Assembly (NCBI RefSeq): GCF_000284595.1
Contig: NC_017671.1
Coordinates: 1,645,001 to 1,709,000 of the forward strand
Direction: 5' to 3'
DNA: 64,000 bases
DNA from: Stenotrophomonas maltophilia D457
GTDB taxonomy: Bacteria; Pseudomonadota; Gammaproteobacteria; Xanthomonadales; Xanthomonadaceae
Made by a program: the position numbers and the translations under genes
Part shown: positions 9,670 to 19,248 of the stretch, one piece after another
Numbering within the stretch: position 1 is the stretch's first letter
How the letters are laid out: the number at the start of each line of letters is the position of its first letter
Notes under the pieces: model-generated
Told to the model about the DNA's origin: nothing
Database searches by the model: none
Seen by the model: only the letters and a program-made list of their open reading frames with translations

Positions 9670-10560
9670 TTAGTCACCCGGAGGTCCTCGCAGACGTTCG
9701 ATGAAGCGATCCAGCGAAACCGATGAGTTGCTGCTTTCTGGCCGAAGCAGATAGGTTGTGATTACCGCCGTGTCCTGCGCCAGAGGGCGAATCACCACGT
9801 CCGGCCTCTGGCTGATGGGAATCTTGGTCGCCGTCATGAAACCAATCCCATAGCCTGCGCCGACGAGCGTTAGCATCATGTCCAGCGACGACACTTCTTC
9901 GACAACGTTGAGTCTGTGTTCCAGAACCTGTAGCAGCCGATTTAGTTCTCGGCAGTAGCCTTCGCAGGCCAGTTTGTCGCACAGAACCAGTGGGTGACCC
10001 TGAAGTTCGTTCAGCGGAACTTGCTTGTGCGCAAGAAGCGAGTGCCGCGCTGGCATGGCGATCACAATCGGGTCTCGCCAGATCGGTTCAGCCACGATGC
10101 CTTCGCCAACATCCGCCGCGTGTGCAAATCCGATCGTGAAGTCGCCAGACCGTAGGCCCCGTATCTGCTCGGTCAGCGGTACCTCGGAGAGACGTATCTC
10201 GACCTCGGGCTCTTCCGCGCGGCAACGAGCTAGGAACGCCGATAGTCGTGGGTCCATCGCACCATCGGAAATTGCAATGCGCAGGCTGCCCCTCAGGCCC
10301 GCGGCAATGGCTCTGGCATTTTCACGCGCTTGCTCCAGGACAGTGAAGAGTCGGCGGGTGTCCTGCAAGAATGCCGCCCCCGCCACGGTCAGCCGTGTGC
10401 CCCTGCGGTCGCGGTCAAACAGCGTGACCCCAAGCTCATCTTCCAATTCCTTGATCGCGCGAGACAAGGGGGGTTGCTCTATATGCAGCCTCTCGGCCGC
10501 CCGCGTGAAATGCAACTCCTCTGCCAAGACGACAAAGCATCGTAGATGACGCAACTCCAT
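9670..10560 (-). CDS. LysR-type transcriptional regulator
   Basis: 296 residues. The N-terminal winged HTH reads MELRHLRCFVVLAEELHFTR and LHIEQPPLSRAIKELE. The PBP2-type effector domain starts near SLRIAISDGAM. The HTH sequence is of the BenM/CatM-like subgroup that responds to small aromatic or organic ligands, but the ligand cannot be told from sequence. A truncated relative lies at 9077-9252. The next genes on the same strand are the copper genes upstream, about 230 bases away, so it is probably transcribed separately. Confidence 0.88.
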   Translation of the reverse strand: MELRHLRCFVVLAEELHFTRAAERLHIEQPPLSRAIKELEDELGVTLFDRDRRGTRLTVAGAAFLQDTRRLFTVLEQARENARAIAAGLRGSLRIAISDGAMDPRLSAFLARCRAEEPEVEIRLSEVPLTEQIRGLRSGDFTIGFAHAADVGEGIVAEPIWRDPIVIAMPARHSLLAHKQVPLNELQGHPLVLCDKLACEGYCRELNRLLQVLEHRLNVVEEVSSLDMMLTLVGAGYGIGFMTATKIPISQRPDVVIRPLAQDTAVITTYLLRPESSNSSVSLDRFIERLRGPPGD

Positions 10561-10791
10561 AAATCGGGCTCCTCGCAAGTCCTCATTCGCGCCAGATGTC
10601 CCGTGGACGAATCACGGTGGACGGGGAGGCTGGATCCATTTCAGGGAAGTTGATGCGCTTGACATCGCAAAAACTGGCACCTTGAGCGCTCGTGGTTGCT
10701 CGTGACGCGTCCCAAGCGCGCGCGCCCAATCGGGGCGCGCGTCTCTGTCACACTGTGCAGAAGCTTTGAAAAGCACCGCACACCCGCGGCG

Positions 10792-11076
10792 TCATCCGCC
10801 GTGCTCTTTTTGTAGCAGCGACCCGAGGCGAGCGACTTCATTGCTGGTGATCGCGATGTTGCGCCCATCCTTCGTCGACACCGAAGCTCCGACATTGAGA
10901 TAGACGGCGCGCCCGAAGCGGCTTTCCTGTGCCATCTTTCCGTCCTTGAAGATGTACAGCGTTCCCCCGTCAGCCAAGGGAACCATTTCCTTGGCTGCTT
11001 GGGCTGCTGCATGACCGGCGAAGGCTGGCACGGAGAGAGCGCTCAACAGGGCGGCAATGACAATTTGCGATTTCAT
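10792..11076 (-). CDS. copK: CopK-like periplasmic copper-binding protein
   Basis: 94 residues with a signal peptide (MKSQIVIAALLSALSVPAFA). The mature part aligns by eye with Cupriavidus CopK: VPLADGGTLYIFKDGKMAQES, RFGRAVYL, STKDGRNI, SNEVARL and a C-terminal KEHGG. CopK binds Cu(I) with methionines and then Cu(II), and buffers periplasmic copper. The Met-rich face is thinner here than in the Cupriavidus protein. It is set apart from copD by 128 bases that hold a partial CopR box, so it probably has its own promoter. Confidence 0.78.
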   Translation of the reverse strand: MKSQIVIAALLSALSVPAFAGHAAAQAAKEMVPLADGGTLYIFKDGKMAQESRFGRAVYLNVGASVSTKDGRNIAITSNEVARLGSLLQKEHGG

Positions 11077-11161
11077 GATCGACTCCTTTGTAAAAACGAC
11101 GACAACTTGCGCCGCGTCGTTAAATGTAGAAGCAGGCGGTCTACAGAGCGCTTACCCGTGC

Positions 11162-11179
11162 ATTACATTCAATTCATGT
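11162..11179 (-). promoter_or_regulatory. Partial CopR-box upstream of copK
   Basis: ATTACATTC at 11162-11170 is identical to the left part of the perfect palindrome in front of copA/copR. It is followed by AATTCATGT in place of the right arm. It lies 86 bases upstream of the copK start. It is inferred to be a weaker CopR site. Confidence 0.45.
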
Positions 11180-11204
11180 GCTGTCATCTGCCGCCCATGA
11201 AGGA

Positions 11205-12131
11205 CTAGGTTCCAGTGGGAGACAAGATGCCAAGCCATGCAACGCTCGCCAGAACCAAAACGGCCAAGGTCGCCTCCGTGAACAGACTCTGTCTAAGCTT
11301 GATGACTGCCTGTGCGCGATTGCCTGCCTTCAAAGCAGCCTCCAGGCTCGGGCTCAACCGATACCGATTGGCAGCAGCCAACGCCAGCATGCCTGCGAAA
11401 AGCAAGAGCTTTACCATCAGCAGCCGGCCATACAGCGTCGAGATGAGCGGATCAAACGATGGTCCGGCGATCAACAGGTAATTGAGAATTCCACTCACGA
11501 CGAGTGCAGCCACGATCGCTGTACCTATGCGAGTAAAGCCATTCGACGTCCGACTGAGGACCGCTACCGGGTCTTGCGCGACATCCTGCTTGTGGGATGC
11601 CAGCATCAAGAACGCCACCAATGCGCCCACCCAAGCGCCCGCTGCCCAGAGGTGCGTGATATCCGACGCAAGATGGATGTAGCCGCGAACGCCGTCGTCC
11701 ATCGCGCCGTGGCCTGCCCACGCAAGGGTCGCCAGCGCCACGCCGGTGGAGAGCGCCATCACTGCAAATCGCAAGGTAGCGTTCAATTTCAACATTGCGA
11801 CGAGCACACACACCAACAGCGCGAGGATGCGAATGCACCAGGCGATGCCCATGTGCGTGCCCGTAATGAGCATGTCGAAGACGTGCGTTGACAGCTCCGC
11901 GTAGCTCTGGGCACCGGACATGGCCTTGGCCATGACCGTCATGCCCCACATCGACAGGGCAATGCCGATGGCAGCGGATGCGCCAATGAGGACGCGATAG
12001 CGGCGCGAGATCGTCGAGGATCGCTCGTCGTTGCCCAAAGCATAGAGACCGAACATGGCGACGCCAAACGCCGCCGCCAGGTCCAGATACAGCGCCAGGC
12101 GCAGGACGATGGTCAACCAATCCCCGGCCAT
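11205..12131 (-). CDS. copD: CopD copper-resistance inner-membrane protein
   Basis: 308 residues with about eight predicted transmembrane segments and the CopD-family core (WAGHGAMDDG, HLWAAGAWVGAL, YGRLLMVKLLLFAGMLALAA). Conserved His residues in the membrane (GHGA, THLW) fit copper handling. CopC/CopD pairs are linked to copper movement across the inner membrane. It starts at 12131, four bases after the copC stop, so it is coupled to copC and is the last gene of the cop transcript. Confidence 0.92.
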   Translation of the reverse strand: MAGDWLTIVLRLALYLDLAAAFGVAMFGLYALGNDERSSTISRRYRVLIGASAAIGIALSMWGMTVMAKAMSGAQSYAELSTHVFDMLITGTHMGIAWCIRILALLVCVLVAMLKLNATLRFAVMALSTGVALATLAWAGHGAMDDGVRGYIHLASDITHLWAAGAWVGALVAFLMLASHKQDVAQDPVAVLSRTSNGFTRIGTAIVAALVVSGILNYLLIAGPSFDPLISTLYGRLLMVKLLLFAGMLALAAANRYRLSPSLEAALKAGNRAQAVIKLRQSLFTEATLAVLVLASVAWLGILSPTGT

Positions 12132-12135
12132 GGGC

Positions 12136-12522
12136 TTACTTCACCTTGAAGGTGACGTTACCCGTGATCGGATGCGTGTCCGAGGAGACGGCACGCCATT
12201 CGACGCGATAGTCACCGGGCTGGAGCGCCTGTGCCGGCGTGATGACCATGGTCTTGCCGTCGCCGGCAGCCGCGACGCTGGCGTTGATCTTCATCGGGCC
12301 ATGGCTCGCCATTCCCGGCATGCCAGTCATGACAAGGCTCGCGGCGGAGAACTGCGGCACCAGCGTCTCGGAGAACTTCAGTTCGATGGTGGCTGGCGCA
12401 GAAACCTGCGACTTGTCGGCCGGCGTTGAAGACACCAGCGAAGGATGCGCGAATGCGGCGGTGGCGAACAGACCAGCAGCGATCGGCGCGACGAGCTTGG
12501 CGATGAAATGTGAACGGGTCAT
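12136..12522 (-). CDS. copC: CopC periplasmic copper chaperone
   Basis: 128 residues: signal peptide (ending FATAAFA), then HPSLVSSTPADKS. The mature N-terminal His and the later SSDTHPITG contribute Cu(II) ligands in this family. MTGMPGMASHGPM is a Met-rich stretch of the Cu(I) type. The immunoglobulin-like fold ends GNVTFKVK. The start ATG at 12520-12522 gives a normal signal peptide. It is paired with copD. Confidence 0.93.
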   Translation of the reverse strand: MTRSHFIAKLVAPIAAGLFATAAFAHPSLVSSTPADKSQVSAPATIELKFSETLVPQFSAASLVMTGMPGMASHGPMKINASVAAAGDGKTMVITPAQALQPGDYRVEWRAVSSDTHPITGNVTFKVK

Positions 12523-12663
12523 AGAAGTTTCTACCTGGATGTGTGAGGTGTGGTTTAAGAACGAAATGCCGAGATAAGGCTTGCACCTTTGCAACGGCGT
12601 GGAACGAAAGAAACGGTTTGCTGGGCGATAGCAGGCTCCTGTAGTTTCAGAAAGAAAATCCGG

Positions 12664-15144
12664 TCACAGTCGGCTCGCTCTCAGGCGCAAGGCGTTGCCA
12701 ACGACCGACGCCGAACTCAGGCTCATCGCCAATGCTGCGATCAGCGGCGACAGCAGCCAGCCCGTGAGGGGATAGAGAACCCCGGCGGCGATGGGGATGC
12801 CCAGCGCGTTGTAGAGGAAGGCGAACATGAGGTTCTGCTTCATGTTGCGCACGGTACTCACCGAGAGCGTGCGAGCGACAGCGATGCCACGCAGGTCACC
12901 CTTGACCAGCGTGACCTGGGCGCTGTTCATCGCCACGTCGGTTCCCGTTCCCATGGCGATGCCCACGTCTGCCTTCGCCAAGGCCGGCGCGTCGTTGATG
13001 CCGTCTCCGGCCATGGCGACGATGCGTCCTTCTTTCTGCAGTCGCTCGATCAACATGAGCTTGTCCGCCGGCTTGACCTCACCATGCACCTCGTCGATGC
13101 CTAGGCGTGCACCGACGGCTTTGGCGGTGGTCTGCCCGTCCCCGGTGGCCATGATGACCCGCAGGCCCGCAGCCTTCAACGCGGCCAGGGCCTCGGGGGT
13201 GCTGCCCTTGACCGGATCGGACACGGCGAGCAAGCCCGCGAGCTGCCCGTCCACCGCCAGGTACATGACGCTGGCCCCTTCGCCGCGCAGAGCTTCGGCC
13301 TGGGGTACGAGCGGTTCCACCGATACGCCAGACTGTTCCATCAGCACTGTGTTGCCCAACGCCAGTTGCCGGTGCTCAACCTTTCCGCGCACGCCGATGC
13401 CGGTTCCCGATTCAAAGCTCTGAGGCTTCACGAGTTGGAGGCCCTGGGCACGCGCGGCCTGCACGATGGCGTCGGCCAGGGGGTGTTCACTGCCCTGGTC
13501 CAGGCTGGCCGCAAGACGCAGCACCTCATCGTTCGTAAAGCCGGGGGCTGCGACGACCTGATCGAAAGCAGGTCGGCCTTCGGTCAGGGTTCCTGTCTTG
13601 TCGATGACGAGGGTATCGACCTTGCGAAGATTCTCGATCGCCGCGGCATCGCGGAACAGCACGCCCTGCGTGGCGCCACGGCCCGTTGCGACCATGATCG
13701 ACATCGGCGTGGCCAGACCCAGCGCGCACGGGCAGGCGATGATCAGGACGGCCACCGCATTGATCAGTCCATAGACCCAGGTGGGCTGTGGCCCGAAGAA
13801 TCCCCATACAAGGAGCGTCGTTACCGCAATGGCGACGACGGCCATCACGAAGTAGCCGGCAACGACATCGGCCATGCGTTGCATCGGTGCCTTGGAACGC
13901 TGCGCCTGGGCGACCATCTGGACGATCTGCGATAGAACGGTGTCCGAGCCGATCCGCTCCGAACGCATGACCAGCGCGCCGCTGGTGTTGAGTGTGGCCC
14001 CGATGACCTTGTCGCCCACGCGCTTGCTGACGGGCAGCGGTTCGCCGGTCAGCATGGATTCGTCAATCGAGCTGCTGCCCTCGTGCACGATGCCATCCAC
14101 CGGCACCTTCTCGCCGGGTCGGATGCGCAGCAGGTCGCCGACGTGCACATGGCTGAGTGGCACGTCTTCCTCGCTGCCGTCCGCATTGATGCGCCGCGCC
14201 GTCTTGGGTGCCAGCCCCAGCAGCGACTTGATGGCTGCCGAAGTCTGGGAGCGGGCCTTGAGTTCCAGCACCTGGCCGAGCAGTGTCAGCGAGATGATGA
14301 CGGCGGCGGCCTCGAAATACACGCCGACCCGTCCCATGGACATGAAGGAAGCTGGAAACACTTCCGGCGCAACGGTTGCCACAACGCTGTAGATGAATGC
14401 CGCACCCGTTCCCAGGCCGATCAGTGTCCACATGTTCGGGCTGCGGTTGACCACGGACAGCCAGCCGCGGGAGAAGAAGGGCCAGCCGGCCCACAGCACG
14501 ATCGGCAACGACAGCACCAACTCGACCCAGCTCTGTGTAGCCATGTCCATCAGGTGCAGCCGCTCGCCCAGCATCGCCAGCGCCAAGACCACGAGCGTCA
14601 GCGGCAAGGTCCACCAGAAGCGACGCGAGAAGTCACGCAACTCCGGGTTGTCGTCATCGAGGTCGGGCAGCAGAGGCTCCAGCGTCATCCCGCACTTGGG
14701 GCAGGTTCCCGGATGATCCTGGCGGATCTCCGGGTGCATCGGGCAGGTGTAGATGGTTCCGGGCGCGGTTGGCGATGCCGCCGGGGCCGGTGAAACTGCG
14801 GTGCTGGCATGGTGATGCGGTGCATGGCCGCTGCCTGTGCCTATGCCCGCGTCACCGCTGGCATATCGCGCCGGATCGGCGTCGAATTTGGCCTTGCATC
14901 CGGTGCTGCAAAACAAGTACGTGTTCCCCAAGTGCGTGGAACGGTGCTCCGACGCCGCCGTGACCGCCATGCCACACACCGGATCTCGCGTCGCGGCATC
15001 GGGCTGCGTGTGGCTTGAGGACCCGCCCGCGTCGTCACTTCCAGCATGGCTGGCGTGATGGTGGTGCGTATGCGGGCCGGACGTTGTGGCACCCGCCGCC
15101 ATGCCTGCGTGCTCATGTCCTGAAGACTTGCTGGGTGAATTCAT
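12664..15144 (-). CDS. copF: Copper-translocating P1B-type ATPase with YHS and HMBD domains
   Basis: 826 residues; exports Cu(I) from the cytoplasm using ATP. N-terminal order: a His-rich linker (HTHHHH near 26), a YHS domain (DPVCGMAV about 54-61, CSTGC 79-83), another His stretch, then a heavy-metal-binding domain (YTCPMHPEI at 132, [10 protein letters not shown] at 148). The ATPase core has the metal-channel motif [12 protein letters not shown], the phosphorylation site DKTGTLT and GDGIND. There is no HMA domain; the YHS and HMBD modules replace it, as in ATPases of plasmid-borne copper loci. The symbol copF is by analogy with Cupriavidus. Confidence 0.92.
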   Translation of the reverse strand: MNSPSKSSGHEHAGMAAGATTSGPHTHHHHASHAGSDDAGGSSSHTQPDAATRDPVCGMAVTAASEHRSTHLGNTYLFCSTGCKAKFDADPARYASGDAGIGTGSGHAPHHHASTAVSPAPAASPTAPGTIYTCPMHPEIRQDHPGTCPKCGMTLEPLLPDLDDDNPELRDFSRRFWWTLPLTLVVLALAMLGERLHLMDMATQSWVELVLSLPIVLWAGWPFFSRGWLSVVNRSPNMWTLIGLGTGAAFIYSVVATVAPEVFPASFMSMGRVGVYFEAAAVIISLTLLGQVLELKARSQTSAAIKSLLGLAPKTARRINADGSEEDVPLSHVHVGDLLRIRPGEKVPVDGIVHEGSSSIDESMLTGEPLPVSKRVGDKVIGATLNTSGALVMRSERIGSDTVLSQIVQMVAQAQRSKAPMQRMADVVAGYFVMAVVAIAVTTLLVWGFFGPQPTWVYGLINAVAVLIIACPCALGLATPMSIMVATGRGATQGVLFRDAAAIENLRKVDTLVIDKTGTLTEGRPAFDQVVAAPGFTNDEVLRLAASLDQGSEHPLADAIVQAARAQGLQLVKPQSFESGTGIGVRGKVEHRQLALGNTVLMEQSGVSVEPLVPQAEALRGEGASVMYLAVDGQLAGLLAVSDPVKGSTPEALAALKAAGLRVIMATGDGQTTAKAVGARLGIDEVHGEVKPADKLMLIERLQKEGRIVAMAGDGINDAPALAKADVGIAMGTGTDVAMNSAQVTLVKGDLRGIAVARTLSVSTVRNMKQNLMFAFLYNALGIPIAAGVLYPLTGWLLSPLIAALAMSLSSASVVGNALRLRASRL

Positions 15145-15257
15145 AGTGACAAGTGCCCTCCGCCGTTAACCTTTGGTGTCTGGTGATCGCAGCAGGCCGC
15201 AGGCGCGCAAGGAGACAAGCGCGGCGTCGCGTGCTCGCACGGTGCGAGTGCCTCGAC

Positions 15258-15530
15258 TCATTGCTTCTGCTCCTTGGAGGCTGCGGCACCTTCCTTACCC
15301 TGACGCGCGGCATGATCGTGTCCGCCGTGGCCGTGACCACGGTGCATGAACAGGTGCATCAGCGGACAAGCCGCCAGCAGCAGGAAGGGGAGATAGCCGG
15401 CAACATGTGCCGTATGCTCCTTGAGCAGGAAATACGCGGCGACAGCGGCGATGATGAGGAACGCCACGCCGTAGCGCGATCGCCAGAACCGGGGGCGATC
15501 GCTGGGGGTCTGTGTGTGCTGATGCTGCAT
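15258..15530 (-). CDS. DUF2933 small membrane protein
   Basis: 90 residues: two transmembrane segments (AFLIIAAVAAYFLL and YLPFLLLAACPLMHLFMH) and a His-rich stretch (HRGHGHGGHDHAA) at the end of the second. DUF2933 proteins often sit beside copper and silver P-type ATPases, as here. The role is unknown. Metal binding by the His cluster is an inference. Confidence 0.8.
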   Translation of the reverse strand: MQHQHTQTPSDRPRFWRSRYGVAFLIIAAVAAYFLLKEHTAHVAGYLPFLLLAACPLMHLFMHRGHGHGGHDHAARQGKEGAAASKEQKQ

Positions 15531-15563
15531 GGCATATCTCCACGGAGAAGGGTTGATGGATGG

Positions 15564-16049
15564 TCAGCGATGCGACTGATAGACCGTGCTGCTACCGTTT
15601 TTCCCAATCAGCAGCACGTCGTAGGCGTCCTTGCGTCCACCATAGGCCGGACCATCCATGCCGGGCGAACCGACCGGCATGCCGGGCGCCGCGAGGCCGA
15701 TGGCCTGCGAGGCTTCGCGCAGCAAGCGTTGAATGTCCGAGGCAGGCACATGACCCTCGATGGCATAGCCGCCGATCTGCGCCGTGTGGCAAGAACCGTA
15801 CTTCTGCGGGATGCCCAGCCGCGTGCGCGCTGCGGTGTTCCCGGTGTCGAGAACCTGCACATCGAAGCCTGCGCCTTGCAGGTGTGAGACCCAGTCCTTG
15901 CAGCATCCGCAGCTCGGGTCCTTCCAGACCTTGGCAATCGGTCGGCTCTGCGCCAGGCTCGGTCCTGCGAGTGCCATCACCAACAAGCCAGCGATCAATG
16001 CCTGGCGTCTCGGCACTTTGCCCTGGCTTCTGTCGTAGTGCATGTTCAT
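15564..16049 (-). CDS. DUF411 (CopG-like) periplasmic metal-binding protein
   Basis: 161 residues with an export signal (ALIAGLLVMALAGPSLAQS). The DUF411 core has KDPSCGCCKDW, whose Cys pair and following Cys bind metal, then YGSCHT and EGHVPASDI. The family includes CopG, proposed to interconvert copper redox states in the periplasm. The C-terminus has an unusual Gly/Met/Pro extension (APGMPVGSPGMDGPAYGG). It lies between copB and the DUF2933 gene in the same convoy. Confidence 0.85.
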   Translation of the reverse strand: MNMHYDRSQGKVPRRQALIAGLLVMALAGPSLAQSRPIAKVWKDPSCGCCKDWVSHLQGAGFDVQVLDTGNTAARTRLGIPQKYGSCHTAQIGGYAIEGHVPASDIQRLLREASQAIGLAAPGMPVGSPGMDGPAYGGRKDAYDVLLIGKNGSSTVYQSHR

Positions 16050-16086
16050 GGATCGCCTCTCATCAGATGATCAAACCCGCTAGGTT

Positions 16087-17067
16087 CTAGAACCAGAATC
16101 GCACGCCAGCCACCCAGCGCGTCTGCTGCGCACGGCCGCCTTCGGCACGCACATAGTCCGCGGTGCGTCCGAAGCTGCCCGCCCGTTCCACGCCGATATA
16201 GGGGGCGAACTGGCGACTGAATTCATAGCGCAGGCGCAAGCCAGCAGACGCTTCGGCCAGGCCCTTGCCGATACCGCGTTCCGGGTCGTCCTTGCCATAA
16301 AACTGCAACTCGGCGCGAGGCTCCAGAATCAGTCGCTGGGTCAGCAGCAGCTCGTAGCTGCCTTCGACACGCAGCGCCGTACGTCCACCACTTCCCACGT
16401 AGCCCGTCGCCTCCAGCTCGAACCAGTAGGGGGCGAGGCCCTGGATGCCGAAAGCCAACCATTGACGGCTCGGGCCTTCCCCGTTATCCACCCGAACGCC
16501 GAGCTGGGTGTCCCAGTACGGTGCGACGGCGTGCCCCCAGAGAAGCTCGGTACGCGATTCTTCGAGCTTTCCTTTGGCGATATCGCCTTCGGCCTTCACG
16601 ACGGCCTTGTTGTAGGTCGTCCCATACCACGCCTGGAGGTCGTAGGCCGTGGAGTCGTCTCCTTTGCGCGTGAAGCGGCGTTCCAGAGTTTCGCCGCGCA
16701 ACGAAAAGAACCTGTGTTCGTCGGCCAGCATCAGCCGCGGCACACCGGGTACGGCGTAGTCGCCCGATCCCAATGTCAGGCCATTGGAGTAGCCATGCGG
16801 ATCGCGGGCGTCAGGAGGCGCCGACCCGCCCTGCATCTGCATGTTGCCGTGATCCATGGCCGGGGCCGCGGTCGAGCCGCTCGCCGACGTCGCGTGACCC
16901 GCGTGCGGGTCGGCGGCAGGAGCCACGGTCTGAGTGGATGGCGCGGCCGTTTGAGCGTCGGCCTGGCCGTGCGCTGCATGGTCGTTCTGTGCTTGTGCCT
17001 GGGCGGCGACGCTTACCAGGGCCAGAAGCGTCGTGGCCAGTGCGCGAGTGGGGAGTGCTTTGGACAT
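16087..17067 (-). CDS. copB: CopB outer-membrane copper-resistance protein
   Basis: 326 residues. A signal peptide (ATTLLALVSVAAQAQAQ) is followed by a His/Met-rich N-terminal region (NDHAAHGQ, DPHAGHAT, MDHGNMQMQGG) and a CopB-type outer-membrane beta-barrel ending with the aromatic GVRFWF. The start at 17065-17067 is chosen for a normal signal peptide. It follows copA on the same strand. The family is thought to retain or export copper at the outer membrane. Confidence 0.92.
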   Translation of the reverse strand: MSKALPTRALATTLLALVSVAAQAQAQNDHAAHGQADAQTAAPSTQTVAPAADPHAGHATSASGSTAAPAMDHGNMQMQGGSAPPDARDPHGYSNGLTLGSGDYAVPGVPRLMLADEHRFFSLRGETLERRFTRKGDDSTAYDLQAWYGTTYNKAVVKAEGDIAKGKLEESRTELLWGHAVAPYWDTQLGVRVDNGEGPSRQWLAFGIQGLAPYWFELEATGYVGSGGRTALRVEGSYELLLTQRLILEPRAELQFYGKDDPERGIGKGLAEASAGLRLRYEFSRQFAPYIGVERAGSFGRTADYVRAEGGRAQQTRWVAGVRFWF

Positions 17068-17092
17068 TCTTGGTCTTCCTTGTGCGCTGGGT

Positions 17093-18994
17093 TCAAGACA
17101 CCACGACTTCGCGGAACATGCCGGCATCCATGTGGAACATCAGGTGGCAGTGCCACGCCCAGCGGCCGAGCGCGTCGGCTGTCACCAGGAAGCTGATGCG
17201 TTGTGCCGGCTGCACCGGCAGGGTGTGGCGGCGCGCAAGGAAGCGACCGTCGGGGCTTTCCAGCTCGCTCCACATGCCGTGCAGGTGCATGGGATGGGTC
17301 ATCATGGTGTCGTTGTGCAGAATGACCCGCAGCCGCTCGCCGTGTTTGAAGTGCACCGGCGTGGACTTTCCGAACTCCAGCCCGTCCAGGGACCATGCGT
17401 AGCGTTCCATGTTGCCCGTGAGGTGCAGTTCGACCTCCCGGCCGGGGCCTCTCTTGTCCAGCGGCCCCGACGGGGTATGCAGATCCGCGAGGGTCAACAC
17501 GCGCCGACCGTTGTTGCGCAGTCCGATGCCGGGGTCATCGAGGTTGGTGCGCGCCATGTCAACGCGCATGTCCGTGCTGGCACCATACTCGGTGCGAGCG
17601 TGGCGAGCAGTAGTGCTGGGCACGGCCAGTCCCCCCGCCGCCGCGGCGTGTTGGCTGTGATCCATCGCCATGCCACCGTGGTTCATGGCGCCGTGATTCA
17701 TGCCTGCCATCGCCCCATGATCCATCCCGGACATCGAACCCGAGCCCATCCCGGTCATCCCGGTCATGCCCGTCATGCCCGTCATCCCGGTCATCTCCAT
17801 GGCCTGGCCGGACCCGCCATGGTCCATGCCCCCCATCATGCCGCCCATCATGTCGTTCATGGTCAGCCATTCGACCGGATCGAGGGCAGGCACGGGAGCT
17901 TGAAGACCTTCACGCACGGCCAGCGTGGCACGCGCGTAGCCTGTCCGGTCCATCGCCTGGGCGAAGATCGTGTAAGCGTCATCCCGTGGCTGGACGATCA
18001 CGTCGACGGTTTCGCCAGGACCGAATCGGAACTCATCGACGGTCACCGGCTCCACGTCAACACCATCGACGTGCACCACCGTGAGTTTCAGTCCTGGAAT
18101 GCGTACGTCGTAGAAGGTGTTGCCCGCACCGTTGACCATGCGCAGCCGCACGCGCTCACCCGGTCGGAACAGCGCCGTCCAATTGCCGGCGGGGGTGACG
18201 CCGTTGGCCAGATAGGTCAGCGTGGCGGCAGACAGATCTGCGAGATCCGTCGGATTCATCCGCATCTCGTTCCACATCTTGCGCTTGTCGATCGCAGCGG
18301 CCGTGCCTTCGCGCGAGGCGTCCCGGAAGAAGTCGAAGACGGTAGGTTGGTTGTAGTTGTAATAGTCGCTTTGGGACTTGAGCTTGGTGAACACCCGCAT
18401 CGGGTCTTCGTCGGTCCAATCCGAGAACAGCAGCACGTGGTCACGGTCGGCGTGGATGGTCTCGGCGCCAGCGGGGTCGATGATGATCGCCCCGTACATG
18501 CCCGTGAGTTCCTGGAAGCCGGAGTGCGAGTGGTACCAGTAGGAGCCGCTCTGCTGAACCTTGAAGCGGTACGTGAAGGTCTCGCCGGGAGCGATGCCAT
18601 TGAAGCTGATGCCCGGCACGCCATCCATCTGATACGGCAGGATGATCCCGTGCCAGTGAATGGATGTGGCTTCACGCAGCTTGTTGGTTACACGGATTGT
18701 GACGGTGTCACCCTCGCGCCAACGCAATGTCGGTGCCGGCAGCGAGCCGTTGATGGTCGTAGCCACGCCTGGCTTGCCCGTGAAGTTCACGGGCGATTCG
18801 GCGATCACCAAGTCGAACTCGGTGCCCTTCAGCACAGGGGCGGCACCGCGCGTCGCGGAGCCTTGCTGGGCAAATGCCTTGAACGCCGGCGTGGACAGCC
18901 CAGCGAGAACGCCGCCGGCGGCTAACCCTTGGACGAAACGCCGACGAGAAAGGCCCTGTGTGGGCACGATAAAAAAGGGTGAACGAGGCGGCAT
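17093..18994 (-). CDS. copA: CopA periplasmic multicopper oxidase
   Basis: 633 residues; oxidises Cu(I) and sequesters copper in the periplasm. A twin-arginine signal (LSRRRFVQGLAAGG) shows Tat export of a folded enzyme. Copper sites are visible as HWHGI, HSHSGF, HPMHLHG and HCHLMFHMDAGM. A Met-rich insert between domains 2 and 3 contains repeated GMTGMTGM and MDHG units. It is the first gene of the minus-strand cop convoy, with the CopR palindrome 124 bases upstream. Confidence 0.95.
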   Translation of the reverse strand: MPPRSPFFIVPTQGLSRRRFVQGLAAGGVLAGLSTPAFKAFAQQGSATRGAAPVLKGTEFDLVIAESPVNFTGKPGVATTINGSLPAPTLRWREGDTVTIRVTNKLREATSIHWHGIILPYQMDGVPGISFNGIAPGETFTYRFKVQQSGSYWYHSHSGFQELTGMYGAIIIDPAGAETIHADRDHVLLFSDWTDEDPMRVFTKLKSQSDYYNYNQPTVFDFFRDASREGTAAAIDKRKMWNEMRMNPTDLADLSAATLTYLANGVTPAGNWTALFRPGERVRLRMVNGAGNTFYDVRIPGLKLTVVHVDGVDVEPVTVDEFRFGPGETVDVIVQPRDDAYTIFAQAMDRTGYARATLAVREGLQAPVPALDPVEWLTMNDMMGGMMGGMDHGGSGQAMEMTGMTGMTGMTGMTGMGSGSMSGMDHGAMAGMNHGAMNHGGMAMDHSQHAAAAGGLAVPSTTARHARTEYGASTDMRVDMARTNLDDPGIGLRNNGRRVLTLADLHTPSGPLDKRGPGREVELHLTGNMERYAWSLDGLEFGKSTPVHFKHGERLRVILHNDTMMTHPMHLHGMWSELESPDGRFLARRHTLPVQPAQRISFLVTADALGRWAWHCHLMFHMDAGMFREVVVS

Positions 18995-19117
18995 GGCCTG
19001 AAATCCTCCATAGATGACTCGGAAGTCGTTCTAAACGCCACCCCATCCTGAGCGGCACAGTTCGACGCAATGCAGGTCATGCTATGGGTTGGGCACTTTC
19101 CATCGAATGACCCCTGA

Positions 19118-19133
19118 ATTACATTCATGTAAT
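19118..19133. promoter_or_regulatory. CopR box between copA and copRS
   Basis: Perfect palindrome ATTACAT-TC-ATGTAAT with 7-bp arms, the shape of CopR/CusR-type operators. It is placed 124 bases before the copA start and 115 before copR, so it can serve both divergent transcripts. Function is inferred from sequence and position. Confidence 0.75.
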
Positions 19134-19248
19134 GTTCGTGTCATGTTCGTGGAAGCTGGCAACCAGTAAATTGCTGATTGAAAGTGGATGAATGCGTACA
19201 TCGTGAGCGGCTATTTTTCCGCGCCGTAGCGATTTCATGGGACATGCG

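Noticed and set aside
17745-17800. Repeated GTCATSCC units considered as a CRISPR or iteron array
   Set aside because: They encode the Met-Thr-Gly repeats of the CopA Met-rich insert and lack spacers.
17033-18925. 630-codon plus-strand frame opposite copA
   Set aside because: copA has all copper motifs and a Tat signal. The opposite frame is low-complexity and unrelated to any family.
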